This document shows positions 40,555 through 51,782 of a DNA stretch of 64,000 bases, piece after piece. Positions within the stretch are counted from its first letter, which is position 1, and each line of letters opens with the position of its first letter. Source of the DNA: Agapetus fuscipes. Taxonomy: Eukaryota; Arthropoda; Insecta; Trichoptera; Glossosomatidae. A program made the translations under genes and the position numbers. A model generated the notes under the pieces. That model worked only from the letters and a program-made list of their open reading frames with translations, made no database searches and was not told the DNA's origin. The stretch is taken from assembly GCA_951799405.1 (NCBI GenBank), contig OX637339.1:7502001-7566000 (forward strand), read 5' to 3'.

Positions 40555-40765
40555 AGGCCATTTAGTTAAAGTGGAAGTTTTCCAGCTCCCAAGGGGGATG
40601 GTTCTCATTTCACGTGAAGGCTGAGGAGATCTTGCTGGTGTTTTATTTTGGGTTTGAAATAAACACCGAAACCGGAAATCGCTTCTGACGCCCTCGGTGG
40701 GATTCGATCCTGGCATTCGGCATGGAATGCAAGCACTCTATCATTTTAACTATCAAGCGAATGGC
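40555..40765 (-). mobile_element. Family D SINE
   Basis: Reverse D: TTTTCCAGCTCCCAAGGGGG, TTTTATTTTGGGTTTGAAAT, GCCCTCGGTGGGATTCGATC, GGCATGGAATGCAAGCAC. The 3' end and the last bases of the head are decayed. Confidence 0.85.
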
Positions 40766-41333
40766 GTTACGTTAACATATTAAAATTAACTGAAATAAGA
40801 TAACACTCCAAGTAATTGTTTATTCGCAAATTTTGGTTTATTTTCCAATGATTAGTCGGTGCTGTATTTTGTAAACAAAAACTGTTTCCTCAAACAGCTA
40901 TGACAAACAAACTCTGTTTGATTTGTTTCCCGATGAGTTGGTTCAAATTTGCTTGTTTAAACACAAATAGGTCCAATAGATGGATGAATACGATGGAATA
41001 AATCATTCCAAACCATGAAACAATGCTACAAGTAATATTTGAATATTATATTAATAGGATTTTATTGCTATCATCGTCATCACTCCTGTTTGAGGTAGTT
41101 GCTAGATAGGTCTGTCTATGGGCCACAAACTATTGAATTAATTTGTTATTTTGTCTTGTTCCTCCTTTTTACCTTCTTCGTATGCAACAATATTATGAAA
41201 TATCTACCTGCAGTTCAATATGTAATTAAAGATTTAAATCAGAACAACACTGGAATTTGGTGAGTCTTTTATAACAATCCTTAACTCCAAACCTTATGAC
41301 TTCATGGTTTGACGGGTTTGCATTAAACAGCTC
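40766..41333. other. Unassigned AT-rich DNA
   Basis: No recognised repeat or coding pattern. Confidence 0.4.
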
Positions 41334-41580
41334 CTTGACTGATAGGTTGGTATGAGGCTGACGTCCTGTTCTGTAAAAATTGGTTCACTTTTGCCAATGC
41401 TATCCCAGTTTTAAGAAAAGGCGGCAGGAGTGGCAAGGTATATGTTTATCTAAGTTTTTATTTATTTTTATGCACACATGCAGAATGTGCAGGCGTGAAC
41501 TTACATGTAACTGTCTGTGGGCATGCATTTGATATGAGCCTTAAATGTTAGCATATCTTTGCAGCTTAGATTATAGATTA
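41334..41580 (+). repeat. Family A copy, full length
   Basis: CCTTGACTGATAGGTTGGTA to TTTGCAGCTTAGATTATAGA. Moderately diverged, all landmarks present. Confidence 0.85.
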
Positions 41581-41720
41581 TACATAGATAGCACGCACAG
41601 CCACACGGGAGTATTTTTAAAAGTTCAGAATCAGCAACCCATTCAACGAATTTTTTCTGGGTTTTCATGTTTTTTTGAAATGATTTTAGTTTTGAAGTAA
41701 TTCACATTACACATCACTAG

Positions 41721-42125
41721 GAAAAGGAAAAACACTATATGATAGAGTACGTAATGATTGGGTGATGAACGAGTGTGGTATAAAAGAGAATATGAGAATG
41801 AAAGTACAAAAAAGTACGATGAGATGGTTCGGACATCTCGAAAGAATGGATGATGAACGACTAACGAAGAAAGTGTACAAAGGAAATGTCAGAGGAAAGC
41901 GCGGAAGGGGAAGGCCGAGGAAAGAATGGTTAGACCAAATAGGTGAGATTGCGAAAGAATGGAACCTGCAGAGTGAAAATAAGAGAAGAGTATGTATAAA
42001 AAAGGTGATGAATATTGAGGAAATGAAAGTGGTTTGTAAGGACAGAAAAAAGTGGAGGCGCATCTGCGGAGGTACCGGCCACCCCTAGTGGAACGGCGGC
42101 AGGATACAGTAACAGTAACGCATTG
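41721..42125 (+). pseudogene. RTE-like LINE C-terminus with hexamer tail
   Basis: The open frame from about 41721 to 42088 reads GKTLYDRVRNDWVMNECGIK, STMRWFGHLERMDDERLTKK, VRGKRGRGRPRKEWLDQI, CKDRKKWRRICGGTGHP, stop. WFGHLERM and RGRPRxxWxDQ are typical of RTE-like C-termini. The 3' UTR is short and ends in CAGTAACAGTAACG, the same kind of hexamer tail as at 23.1, 55.3 and 57.4 kb. The reading frame is intact to its natural stop; the 5' part is missing. Confidence 0.88.
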
Positions 42126-42605
42126 AAAATAAATGCGCATGCTTCAAAGCTGCATTTTATAAAATTTTCAATTCCAAGAGAATTTACGAAAAATATAGAA
42201 ATTTCTGGAAGTATTTTGTGTTCTTGTTTTAAAGGATAAGAATATTATTAAGCTCGTAAAAAACCTCATGAATCACTGCAGATAACTTCCATTCCATTTT
42301 TTATATGCAGCGCCCGATCATAAACTTGTTTTTTGTTGGTTTCACCCTAAAGCTTCATTCACGCTTTCATACAACAAGTTCCAACGAAAAAAATAACATA
42401 ATCCTTATAATGAAAAAAAAACTAAACTTTTATAACATAATTTGTTTCAAAAAAATTATTCTTATTGGATTATTTTTTGTAATAATTAAAAAAATGCTTT
42501 ATACATGCATAATGCATATGAATACAACAATTAGGAAAACAAATGATTAAACAATAGTTTTTGTTGGAAAATTAAAACATAGTTTAACGCAACTTAGCTA
42601 AACAT
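42126..42605. other. Unassigned AT-rich DNA
   Basis: No recognised repeat. The frame at 42305-42550 is lysine- and isoleucine-rich low-complexity noise. Confidence 0.4.
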
Positions 42606-42612
42606 ATACGGG

Positions 42613-42850
42613 GCTATTCTTTGACATTTTAGCCGTCAATTGAGCCTCCACAAATTGACAAACTCATGGTGCCTGAGCTGACTGTTTCAACAGCACGGTC
42701 ATTCTTACCTACCGAATTTTGGTAGTATTTGCATGAAGACAAATCAACTGTTCAGTTGCGGCCATCTTGGATTGACAGGTTTTCATACAAATGCATTATT
42801 AGTTTGTCAAAGCGTGGGCTCAACGGCCGACTAAAATGTCTAAGAATAGC
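42613..42850. mobile_element. MITE with ~50-bp inverted ends enclosing another MITE core
   Basis: The left arm GCTATTCTTTGACATTTTAG... and the right arm ...CTAAAATGTCTAAGAATAGC are inverted copies at roughly 80% identity. Inside, 42690-42790 carries a core (GCGGCCATCTTGGATTGACA) shared with the MITE at 4058-4225, with part of its left arm (ATTCTTACCTACCGAATTTT). Confidence 0.75.
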
Positions 42851-43320
42851 ATGGATAGAGTTTATTTTTGCCGCAATTTTGTCAAAGGGGTCGCATGTGG
42901 AAAATGGAACCCATCTTTTGAATGACATTGTAATATTTCTATGATTTGGTACGGAGCTTTTAACTTCGGGTCATCTTAGTTTTTAGTGAACTCGGACTGG
43001 ATTATTTGGAGCAAAATAGAAAGTGATAGTAACCTAAGATAATACTGATGTTAAAAACACCGGGCCCTAATCATAAATTAAATTTTTTTAGGTTTATGAT
43101 TTGAAGGTTCTACTTATTCTTTGCTGCAGTATTATGAAAGTATTTACCTTTTCTCAGTGGATACAATCCGATTACTGTAAGAGGGAATCAGCTTCATAAA
43201 TCATGGAAGAATTACCTGAAAACAAATAAAACATCTACTTAGAATTTTCGTGTGTCAAATGATACAATAATCACTGGCCCTTGGACCTTTGAATCGGTCC
43301 ATAATTAAGTATGTCACCTT

Positions 43321-43580
43321 TGTTCTTGTTTTTCTTGTCTCCAACAGACGTAATTTTACATGATCAATGTTTGTATGTGTTCTGTACCAATGTACTGTAC
43401 CAATGTGTCTTATGAAAACTGGAAATTGATTTTGAAAATATTTAAAACTATTCTCACATAACCGTGTCTCACGTTATTTTCTTAGCTCAGATTGTGTTAA
43501 ATGCAATTCTTAAGACACTTTCATTTAAAGGTCACATTTTTATTAAATGGTATATAAGCCAAGCACTGAGCGATGCTAGT
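43321..43580. mobile_element. Family I MITE, copy 3
   Basis: TACATGATCAATGTTTGTATG, CCAATGTGTCTTATGAAAAC and TTAGCTCAGATTGTGTTAAA match copies 1 and 2. A small internal duplication (GTACCAATGT twice) is specific to this copy. The ends are decayed. Confidence 0.7.
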
Positions 43581-43640
43581 TAACGCTTCGGATTTTAAAT
43601 AGAATGTTCGTGGGTTCACGCTGAAGTTTCAATAAAAAAA
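43566..43640 (+). repeat. Family C head remnant
   Basis: GCTAGTTAACGCTTCGGATT and GTTCGTGGGTTCACGC keep the A- and B-box order of the C head. The body is not recognisable. Confidence 0.5.
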
Positions 43641-44018
43641 TGTATGTTTTTACACTCGTGGATTAAGCTTTACCGTAGCATCTACGGCCAGCCAGTGATA
43701 TATAGAACTAGCGTCTACGGCGTAGAGTCTACGCGGTGTGGCGTAGCGCTCTAACAGCTCGCATAAATATTTCATTTCGGTGGAATTGACACCAGGAATT
43801 CATATCCCGCATTTTTCTGGAGCTCGTCCGCGTTATTATGAAGGAAGCCGAATAATCTGGCGCTGCAAGAGAGGTCGCTCGTGCAATGTGGACTGACATA
43901 CGTGTGATGTACTCGTAGTTTTATATAACGAGGTGTTAGGTGCTTGTTGAAAACATTTAAACTATGAGATGACGATTATGATTTGGTTAAATAATGAAAT
44001 ATTTGTTAAACTATAACA

Positions 44019-44110
44019 GTTGACCGGTCTGTAGTCTTAGTGATAAACGCTTCAGACTCAGGATTGGAAAGTTGGGGCTTCGAATCCCAGCGGAGCATAC
44101 AAAAAATATT
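44019..44110 (+). mobile_element. Family C head, extra copy
   Basis: TTGACCGGTCTGTAGTCTTAG to CTTCGAATCCCAGCGGAGC. It is followed only 50-60 bases later by a second C element, giving two heads in tandem. Confidence 0.75.
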
Positions 44111-44149
44111 AAATTTTTAAAAAGTGCTTATTGCTGTGCTTGTAATTAT

Positions 44150-44560
44150 AATTTTTCTGTAGTCCAGTGGTAACACTTTGGACTCGTTTATGGTGGGTCG
44201 TGGGTTCGAATTCCAGCGGAGCACCAAAAATAAAAATGAAATATTTTCAATGCTGGGTTGAAAAATTTATACACCCCATACCAAAGAACGGTTACCAAGG
44301 GTTCATACTGCCTGACAGCGACTCTTGCTTGGGAATTGGCGCTTTATAGTGACGACCAAGCTCATAAAAAGTCCGGTCAATAGCTCAGAGCGATTGCATT
44401 TCATACCGAGAGCATGAGTTCAAAAGTTTTATTCAGACGTCACAAGAAATGAGTACTAGCTCCCTCGGGAGCTGGGAAACCCGTAATTCAACTGAAGTGG
44501 TTGGCGGAAGGGAAAAACGTGGCAAAAAGTTGCACAACATGTGTAACTTAGTAGCGTTTT
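44150..44560 (+). mobile_element. Complete C-D compound SINE
   Basis: 44150-44371 is C: head (GTAGTCCAGTGGTAACACTT, GTGGGTTCGAATTCCAGCG), body, and end at GACGACCAAGCTCATAAAAA. 44372-44560 is D: GTCCGGTCAATAGCTCAGA, ATTTCATACCGAGAGC, CTCCCTCGGGAGCTGGG, ending TGTGTAACTTAGTAGCG. The join is the same as at 21085/21086, so C-D moved as a unit or joined at a preferred site. Confidence 0.85.
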
Positions 44561-44834
44561 AAGCGTAGAGTCTTTAATTTCACTCAAATTCATTGTCTTT
44601 TTCATCTTTTTTTATGACTTTAACGTGTTTTTTTTTGTAGTTTTTTACTTTCTAAGAATACCGCTAGTTACACCATTTAATAAAACTTTTTTTTAACTGA
44701 CAGCTTGTTAATAATATTTCATCGCCGTTCACTATTTGTTAGGAATTTTCCGTAAGGGCGGACCAACAAACAGAAACGGGTCTCGCACAAAGTCAGGCAT
44801 AGCTTTGAACCAAAAAGCCCAAGTATACAATATT

Positions 44835-44965
44835 ACGTTCAACTCTCACCAAAATATGTAAAGAAACTAAAGAAGCACCTCAAGTGGGCTTTCAAGTTTT
44901 CACACATTTTTTAGTGAAACGCTATGGTTGAGTGTACAATTAATATTTTGTACTTTAAGTGTAAG
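44835..44965. repeat. Family H repeat
   Basis: TTCAACTCTCACCAAAATATG, GCACCTCAAGTGGGC and TTTAGTGAAACGCTATGGTTG fit the paired-arm H pattern. Confidence 0.5.
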
Positions 44966-45317
44966 GGCAGCGTGAATCATCGCTTTCCAAAGTAGGAAAT
45001 AGTTTGGTGTTTGGAATAGGGGGGGAGGTGACGTCACATAGAAATGGGGTGGCGGAAGGGGTGAAAGGGAATCGATCAAAAAGGGTTGAAGGATGGATTC
45101 TGGATGGAGAAGGGGTAGGAGTTGTGAAGTAGAGAAATTTTCTAAATATCTTACAGCATCATGAAAGGCATCTGTGTATTATAGAATGCCCTAGTTTGGT
45201 CTAAAATTTCAAAAGTTTTCGAAATGAATACCTAGTCGTTGCCTATAATATGACGCGTTTCGATTTTTAAGTTTATAAATCTGTAAACGTTACAACATCA
45301 AACGCAGTTAAAATAAA

Positions 45318-45430
45318 TCATATTGCCAATTTGCAGCCCCATTTTGCAGAAACGTTCAGCAAGATTTGCATGGCTTACGTTCATTTCAGATTTGGGCATT
45401 TATTTTGTAAGTTGGTATAGAAGTAGCATA
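45318..45430 (+). repeat. Family A copy, central part
   Basis: AATCATATTGCCAATTTGCAG, AACGTTCAGCAAGATTTGC and TTTCAGATTTGGGCATTTAT lie in order; highly diverged. Confidence 0.55.
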
Positions 45431-45471
45431 TTATTGTGTAGTCACTAGTCATAGAACTGTGTCATATATTG

Positions 45472-45535
45472 TTATCATCTATAATTTAAGTTGCAAAGAT
45501 ATATTGACAGTAAGGCTCATATTAAATGCATGCGT
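45472..45535 (-). repeat. Family A copy, segment left of the solo LTR
   Basis: ATAATTTAAGTTGCAAAGAT and ATTAAATGCATGC are the 3' end of A in reverse. The next A bases appear at 46164, beyond the LTR. Confidence 0.75.
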
Positions 45536-46163
45536 TGTTATGTTTAGATTGAAAGGTATCTTCAGGATACTTACATCCGGCTAGCTCTCATCAGCATCAC
45601 TCTCAGGGCGTGGGGTTCTTTCTTTGGTATTGCTTACTTATAACTTGGGAAGGTTGTATAATTAAAAGATAAGTTTAACATGAACAAATAAGGGTTTATT
45701 TAATCTACTAATATGGGGAAAAAGGGAATTTAGGGACTGGCACGACCTGCAGGTTGTCCCTAGAACACTCCCTATTCTGTTGCCTGGTGTTCCGAACGGA
45801 AGGCCTGGGCCAGCGCCCCAGGCTAGCGGCGGCTCACAAGGCGTACGCCTCCACACGTGGGAGCCCCTGGGTGGGCGCTCCTATGCCTCTGGTCCACAAG
45901 GCGGGTGCCTTGCTGGCAGGAAATCCAAGTAGATGGGGGGGAGGGAGCTCCATTGTAGTGCCCCCTCTTGCACCGCTTGGTGCTTGGTCGCTGACGTCTT
46001 AGTCGGTTGACATCTTGCCGGGAACTAACGATGAACTCACGAGCGTGGGCCGATTGATTCGCACGGCGCAGTTCGGCCGTTTCCGTGACCGTTCGGCCCA
46101 CAAACACACACTGCACACTTCGGGATTGTTTTTTTATAATATGTTATTTAAAATAACATAACA
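45536..46163 (-). mobile_element. Solo LTR
   Basis: Begins TGTTATGTTTAG and ends AATAACATAACA, so it has TG...CA ends with 9-base inverted termini. It splits a family A copy at one point, with a 4-base flank that nearly matches (GCGT/GCCT). On the minus strand it has an AATAAA at 45701-45696 and a TATAAAA-like box near 46135. The centre (45720-46120) is strikingly GC-rich against the AT-rich surroundings. No pol frames adjoin it, so it is a solo LTR; I cannot assign Gypsy or BEL. The frames inside it are not treated as genes. Confidence 0.72.
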
Positions 46164-46364
46164 GCCTACAAACAGGCGTAGGTTTACAATTTCGCTCTTC
46201 CACAGGCTACATGTGTGTACATAAAAAATTAACCAAACTCATATGAAAATAAACTTTGCAACTTCTACTGCCTTTTCCTGAAACCGAGGTGGCATTGGCT
46301 AAAGAGAACCAAGTTTTTACAGCACGGGGCTCAGCCTCATACCAACCTATAGGTCAAGGAGCAA

Positions 46365-46365
<1 letters not shown>
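46164..46365 (-). repeat. Family A copy, segment right of the solo LTR
   Basis: Continues A from GCCTACAAACAGGCGTAGG through CCTGAAACCGAGGTGGCATT to ACCAACCTATAGGTCAAGG, the 5' end. Confidence 0.78.
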
Positions 46366-46367
<2 letters not shown>

Positions 46368-46400
<33 letters not shown>

Positions 46401-46661
46401 TAAAAAAATAGATTTGTGAAGAGGAATGCAATTCACCAACCTATTTTGCCTGGCCAGAAACAGGTATTAATATCATCATTTAATAATTCATTATTGTTTA
46501 TTATTAATGAATTATTAAATAATAATTACCCAATAACATCTGTTGAACCAGGGTCAAAGTTAAAGTCATGTGACCCAAGCGGGGATCGAACCAGCGTTGT
46601 TCCATTCGAAACACGCTAGAAAGATCAGCCCTCTTAGCTCCCGCGGCTATAACCCCGACAA
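46368..46661 (-). mobile_element. Family B SINE, complete, poly(A) tail
   Basis: On the minus strand: TTGTCGGGGTTATAGCCGCG (tRNA-Leu/Ser-like A-box half), CTGGTTCGATCCCCGC (B box), a body with a hairpin (TAATTCATTA...TAATGAATTATTA), a conserved 3' end (CAAAATAGGTTGGTGAATTG) and a ~28-base A run (plus-strand T run 46368-46395). Poly(A) SINEs are usually moved by L1-type enzymes. Confidence 0.85.
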
Positions 46662-46689
46662 ATTAGTTACATCAAAGTTAAATAAAATA

Positions 46690-46740
46690 AAATAGTCTTA
46701 AATTTAAATATATCTTTGCAACTTAGACTAAATAAAGATA
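46690..46740 (+). repeat. Family A 3' tip
   Basis: AAATATATCTTTGCAACTTAG followed by ACTAAATAAAG; only the last ~50 bases of A. Confidence 0.6.
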
Positions 46741-47720
46741 GCCATTTAATAGCTACTTTTTTTCATTTATCACCTCTGACACTTTTTACACATACCTATT
46801 CATTTACATTAAAAATATTTTACACTTTATTTTCGTACTGATATAAAGCCAACAAAAAACAACTAGTGATGTACAAGTATAATTTTAACAGCCGGTAATG
46901 AGTATGAATATTTAGTTGGGATATACGTAAACGTAGTACGTGAAACATTTGCAGCGAATCCCTGGTGAGGTATTACATGGCCTCATATGGAATAATCCCG
47001 TACAGCGAATACAGTATATTAGAGTCAGTAGCTTTGGCAATGACTGGCGCGGTGCCAACTAACTTTATGCTGAAGCTGGGATGTGTAAAAAGAACGTGAC
47101 GAAAACCGGGATTGGAAAAAAAAAAACCGGTATTCGTTACGTAAATGCTGAATTTTAATGCCGAACTAAGTACCAAAATCTTAAATTTCAAAGTAATTAT
47201 GCAATTTAGTTTCATTTATGTTGAGACAATACAACACGGAGCCAGTTATGTACCTAAAAGCTCTAAAACCTGGATTAAACACTGCGAGTTGAATTTCGTA
47301 ATTATTAAAGAGACAGTATATACCACGCATGGTAAACGACAATATGCGAAAAAAAAGATAGTTGACAAGAAGAAACTCAAATAAGCTGCGCACATAGTGC
47401 AACTTCTTGCCGCGTTTTTCCCAAAGTTGTTGCATAATGCATATATGTAACTTGTCAAACTATAGCCCCCTTTTCTACCAACTAATTTATCGGCCGCACA
47501 GCATGATCGTGTCCTGTTTATCCTCATTTTGCAGAAAGAGCGTCTCCTGAATACTTTAGCTGCGACGCCAGCAAAATGTCGTGAATAATGTATTTTCTCC
47601 CAAAACGGTTCGTCTAACATCCAAAACCAAAATTTATCACAAAACGAAACTATAAAAAAAAAGAAAAAATCAGCACTAAGAAATATATAAATAATATTAT
47701 TATATCAAAGGGTGTTAATC
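46741..47720. other. Unassigned DNA
   Basis: No repeat recognised. Several frames overlap at 46973-47620 on both strands, but none shows a domain or continuity expected of a gene. Confidence 0.4.
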
Positions 47721-47724
47721 GTAT

Positions 47725-47943
47725 TACAAAAAAAAGATTTGTGAAGAGGAATGAAATTTACCAACCTGTTTTGCTTGGCTGGTTTTCATACAGAAGTATA
47801 AACTTGTGTGCATGCGATGACATCTGTTGTTGTCTGAGGGTCGACGTTATTGTCAATAGGACAAGGCCGGACTAGAAACCGGAGTTTTTGCCAAATTTCA
47901 GTGCCAACGCCTAATCCTTAGACCATCCCAGCGGCAATGTGAT
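47725..47943 (-). mobile_element. Family B SINE, diverged
   Basis: The minus-strand 3' end (CAGGTTGGTAAATTTCATTC) is clear. The head reads TTGCCGCTGGGATGGTCTAA, a Leu/Ser-like A box. The middle differs from the other B copies. Confidence 0.7.
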
Positions 47944-48302
47944 AGAGTCAAATGTTTTTTTGTATTCCTGATTATAAATCCGGTAATCGTTCAGTATCTC
48001 ACATCCCTACGCATCTAGCTAGTTATACGTGTGAAAGAAGGCAAGTCTGGTCCGCAACTGAACTCTAGGGAGGGGAACTTTCTGTAGCGGGCGATGCTCG
48101 CTTGAAGCTTTTGCAGTTTCTTCGAGAGGTTTCGCTTTGTACCGTTTCTCGTTGTCATACTATTGGATATAGCATATTGCAAAGAGGCTCAGCGTGAAAG
48201 ACTTAGTATAATATAACCTGAAATGCTTTTCAAACCTAGAAACTTTGAGTAAATATAATCTTTGATATTTCTAAGCTTTGATTAATATAAACAAATACTA
48301 GT

Positions 48303-48755
48303 TTGATTTATTTGGTGAGCATTGTTTATGTGTGAACTCTCAAGTACTTATATCTCAATAGTTTAAAGTATTTATAGTCTCATACATGGTTATTCACTAC
48401 ACATTTGATGCATAGCTGATTCATGGACCATCGTTTTTTGTATGTAAAATTAATGCTAGGTGCTTGTCGAGCCATACCAATAGTCTCTGTAGTCTCAAGT
48501 AATTATATCAATAACTAAATAAATATTGGACCTCTTTGGTAAACATTGTTTATGTGTGAAGCCTCAAAAGTTCTCTGCGAGCTCGGTCATCGCTATAGAA
48601 ACCTCGAATTACTCGAGCAGCACTCAGTTACTGTTAGACTGGATGGTGACCGGTCTTTGGTGAAGGCATATGATTATTTTTACAGTCCGCTTGAAATCGA
48701 ACCCACGACCTTTCGATTCAAAATCTGTAGCGTTATAGAGTATAGACTAGTGTTG
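48303..48755 (-). mobile_element. Family C SINE, preceded by part of another and a short E repeat
   Basis: 48525-48755 is a reverse C with tail (TTTATGTGTGAAGCCTC), body (GACTGGATGGTGACCGGTC) and head (GAAATCGAACCCACGACC). 48303-48350 is a second C tail tip (TTGATTTATTTGGTGAGC). 48390-48475 (GCATAGCTGATTCATGGACC) also occurs at 17140-17225. Confidence 0.75.
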
Positions 48756-48759
48756 TTAG

Positions 48760-50055
48760 GATTACATTTGGTTGACGGTTATTAAACCGTTCGCTATCAA
48801 ACAAAACTTTAACTACCAAATGAGAGTTAAACTTTTGTTTGATGGTTAACTAATTAAATTAATGTATTTAACGAAAACGTTTTTTTGAGTAAAAAAAAAG
48901 TAAAACATTCAACAAATGCTTTTTGCACATAGAAAATAAGATAATTTTCAAAATTCAATTCAATGTAGGTATACCCAAAAACAATCAAGTAACACTAAAT
49001 ATTGTACAAAACTCTATACAGCTCTTTTCTGTATAACCAAATACAAAAAAAACGATGTCTTCAATCACAATCCACTCCAAAGTATCAACTTGTAAGTACT
49101 TTTACTTAACATTTTAGTCAACAAGAATTCAAAATTTTGTATGAATCATGGAAAGCGCCTCTTTAATATTTTAAACAAAATTTAAAGCACTCGATGACTT
49201 CCTCACATTGTAAAAGTTCATACAAGTTTGTACTCGGAGTAAAGATACCAATTTATTTTTCGTTTCATTTCCTTCACTTACTTTTTATTGTATCGATGTT
49301 TTTTGTTTTCTAGACAGTCCGATACAATCTCGGAACTTAGATGCGTTCGGATGTGTCCCGAGCTGTATTTTTTTTATCGCGGTTCCGACAAAACCCTGGA
49401 GAAAAATTCAACTTGGCAAGTTTTAGAAACTTTCTTGAAATGCTGCAGTTTTATGTACGATACGTATGTTATCAAATATGGCAATCTAGGATTCTTTTTC
49501 AAAAGATAGTGGTCATAATACGGAGTCACAGAAAACTGACATTCACTATGCTTCCATGTTATTTACCAATTTTCATACAAAATCTTAGATTGCCGTTTTG
49601 ATTTCAATCGACTCATTATTGTTTACTTCAATTCTGAGGCATCAAAAAAACGTCAACAAAATAAAAACACATTTTAATGTCAACAGGGCTTAGCGCTATA
49701 GCACTAAAGCCCGTTATTTTCAATGTTAGCTTATGTGACATTAAGCTGATAAAAAAACTACCCGCACAATTGACATAAGTGCGTCCTGTGCATTCAGTAT
49801 AAAGTCTTTATACTTAAAATACAGGGCTTAATAGGCACGTCACAGGCTTTTCAATTTCTCTGTTAGTGGCCACGTTGTACGAAATTGGTGACAACGATAA
49901 ATCTACACATCTTCTAATTGGAATTTACCCCGAGACGCATTCCCCAGCTTCCTCCTTTCAATGGCTATTAGGCACGTCTGCAGTCTGTCGGCACTATACT
50001 AAGCGAGTCCATTGGTTTCTAGACCATAGGTGGATACTGGAAGCTCGTGTGACTC
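48760..50055. other. Unassigned DNA
   Basis: Around 49090-49240 and 49490-49600 there are faint H-like or inverted segments (ATCTAAGATTTTG-type). Frames at 49288-49601 and 49866-50120 show no recognised domain. Confidence 0.35.
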
Positions 50056-50059
50056 ATAC

Positions 50060-50470
50060 ACACTGCATTGTCATCATTATCAATGGCACCGCAACACGTG
50101 GTATGTCTTGGCCTCCTTGATCAACCCCAGCCACCGCTACTTGTCCTACGCCTTCTCTTCTCCAGTATCATACTCCTACCGCACGGCAGTCTACCTTAGT
50201 TCCATATAGCCACCTTAATCTGGATCTTCCCACTGCTCTGCTCTTCTTTGGGTCCGTCAATTTAACCTTTTTTAGGCTCTGATAGTCCATTCGCTATATG
50301 TGACAAAGCCAATGTAGTTTGCTAACTTTTATTGACTGGACTACATCATTGAACCTGCGTTTCAGGTTAAAAGGAATTTTTGTGTCGTTGATGATGTAGC
50401 CTAGATTGTCGAAAGTCACTCATGTTAATCCCATTGTTCTAGCCATTCTGTGACCATTTTGTCTGGTTTG
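50060..50470 (-). pseudogene. LINE C-terminal remnant
   Basis: Minus-strand translation shows FNDVVQSIKVSKLHWLCHI, a stop, RMDYQSLKKVKLTDPKKSR, GRSRLRWLYG. This is the LxWLGHVxRMxxxxLxKKV...GRPRLRWLDG pattern of non-LTR C-termini, with stops and frameshifts downstream. Confidence 0.75.
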
Positions 50471-50814
50471 TTATTTTTACCCACCCAAAGTTAGTAGTGT
50501 GTGGATATGTATGAAACTTTTCACACAGTTTACCCGGTAAACCATAGACAGTCCGGGAAGAATGGTTTGTGTCTGAAAAGATCATTCTGGTTTTTTCGGT
50601 AGATTGCGTATTTTTATTCAGATAGATTATAGTTATACATTTAAGGGCACGATCTCGGTTTCTTTTGGATAATCTAATCTATCGTATCCCAAATTGATGG
50701 AACAATCAAATAAAACATCTGAGCGGAAACAGAAGCAGATAAATCTGTGTTATTTCTGTGCTGGGATGAACCAAGTACTGATTTATAGTGGTCTTCGGTA
50801 AGTTCAAACTCATC

Positions 50815-50945
50815 CAGAGCGTTTCAACAAAAACCTAGGGAAACTAAATCTATTACCAGAGGCGCTGTTTTAGTTACTCTATTATTTTTGCTAAACGCTA
50901 TGGTAGGTTTGAATATATTGTTTTGTACATAGGGTACAGATCAAA
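50815..50945. repeat. Family H repeat
   Basis: GAGCGTTTCAACAAAAACC, ATTACCAGAGGCGCTGTTTT and TTTGCTAAACGCTATGGTAG match the H unit with both arms. Confidence 0.6.
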
Positions 50946-50949
50946 TCTC

Positions 50950-51715
50950 ATTCCGACATGGGCCCTTAATTAAATTATAGGGAAAATAGGTACACTGGTG
51001 TTTACAATGATAAAGCAAAAAACGCAAACTGAACGATTAAATGTTTTTGCTACTTATTTTTTTCAGTTTTTTTTTTAATAAAAATACTGAATAATCCTTT
51101 ATTGCGTTTTTTCATACTTCCGACATGACAGATGCTGTCTTGTCAAAATTGCAATCATTCACATAATTGCATTCCTTGTAACAAAACAAGGTAACTTTTA
51201 AAATAAAATACAGATTTCAAGATGTATAGATTTTTTCAAATTTTAAGGATACTTGAGTTTTTCACATTATTTAAATGCAAAAACCGATGTTTGATTACAA
51301 GCAATAATTTTAAACAAATAACAGCTAAATCTGTTCAGCCGCTCACGAGTTATGCGCTCACAAACGAACAGCATTTCATTTTCATTAAACAGAAGAAAAC
51401 AAATTTCAATAAAACAATAAATAAAGGCAAGATATACGAGTATTTTTTTATCTCTTCAACTCCGTGATTCTGTTTCTTCATAATTCACCAGATAAGAGGC
51501 AGTTCTTTGTTTCTCTATTTTCCCCGCAGGAATTCAATTTGTATCTTTTTTCTTTCTTTGTCTCTCCCTCTGCCCTATACCGTTACGTACGTTTTCACGA
51601 CGTGATAATATTGTTTCTCAAACGCCAAGAGACACGCATGTATAAGATTGCTTTCTGTTTTAACTTCATTACTTGCATACTTCGAAAGTACTAGCAAAAA
51701 ATATCTTTCGGTCAA
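50950..51715. other. Unassigned AT-rich DNA
   Basis: No recognised repeat. Three overlapping short plus-strand frames carry low-complexity, Phe- and Lys-rich sequence. Confidence 0.4.
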
Positions 51716-51720
51716 ATATA

Positions 51721-51782
51721 AGCTAGTAGGTATGAAACTGACCAATTATACTGTAAAAATTGATTCCCATTGCTATTGTCAC
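51721..51782 (+). repeat. Family A copy, left half, split by LINE G
   Basis: CTAGTAGGTATGAAACTGACC to TGTCACTCCTG. The right half follows the LINE at 52336-52435 (TTCAGGGAAAGGCAGC, CATGTAGCATGTGTACACG). Confidence 0.78.

Noticed and set aside
42305..42550. Small Lys/Ile-rich protein
   Set aside because: Typical of an AT-rich frame; no start context, domain or relative.
43045..43075. Second 5S-like head (GATGTTAAAAACACCGGGCCC)
   Set aside because: Only about 20 bases resemble 5S and the following part does not; it could be chance.
45662..46116. Proteins in the GC-rich block
   Set aside because: The block is bounded by LTR-type ends; the frames overlap on both strands and are long because of GC-rich composition.
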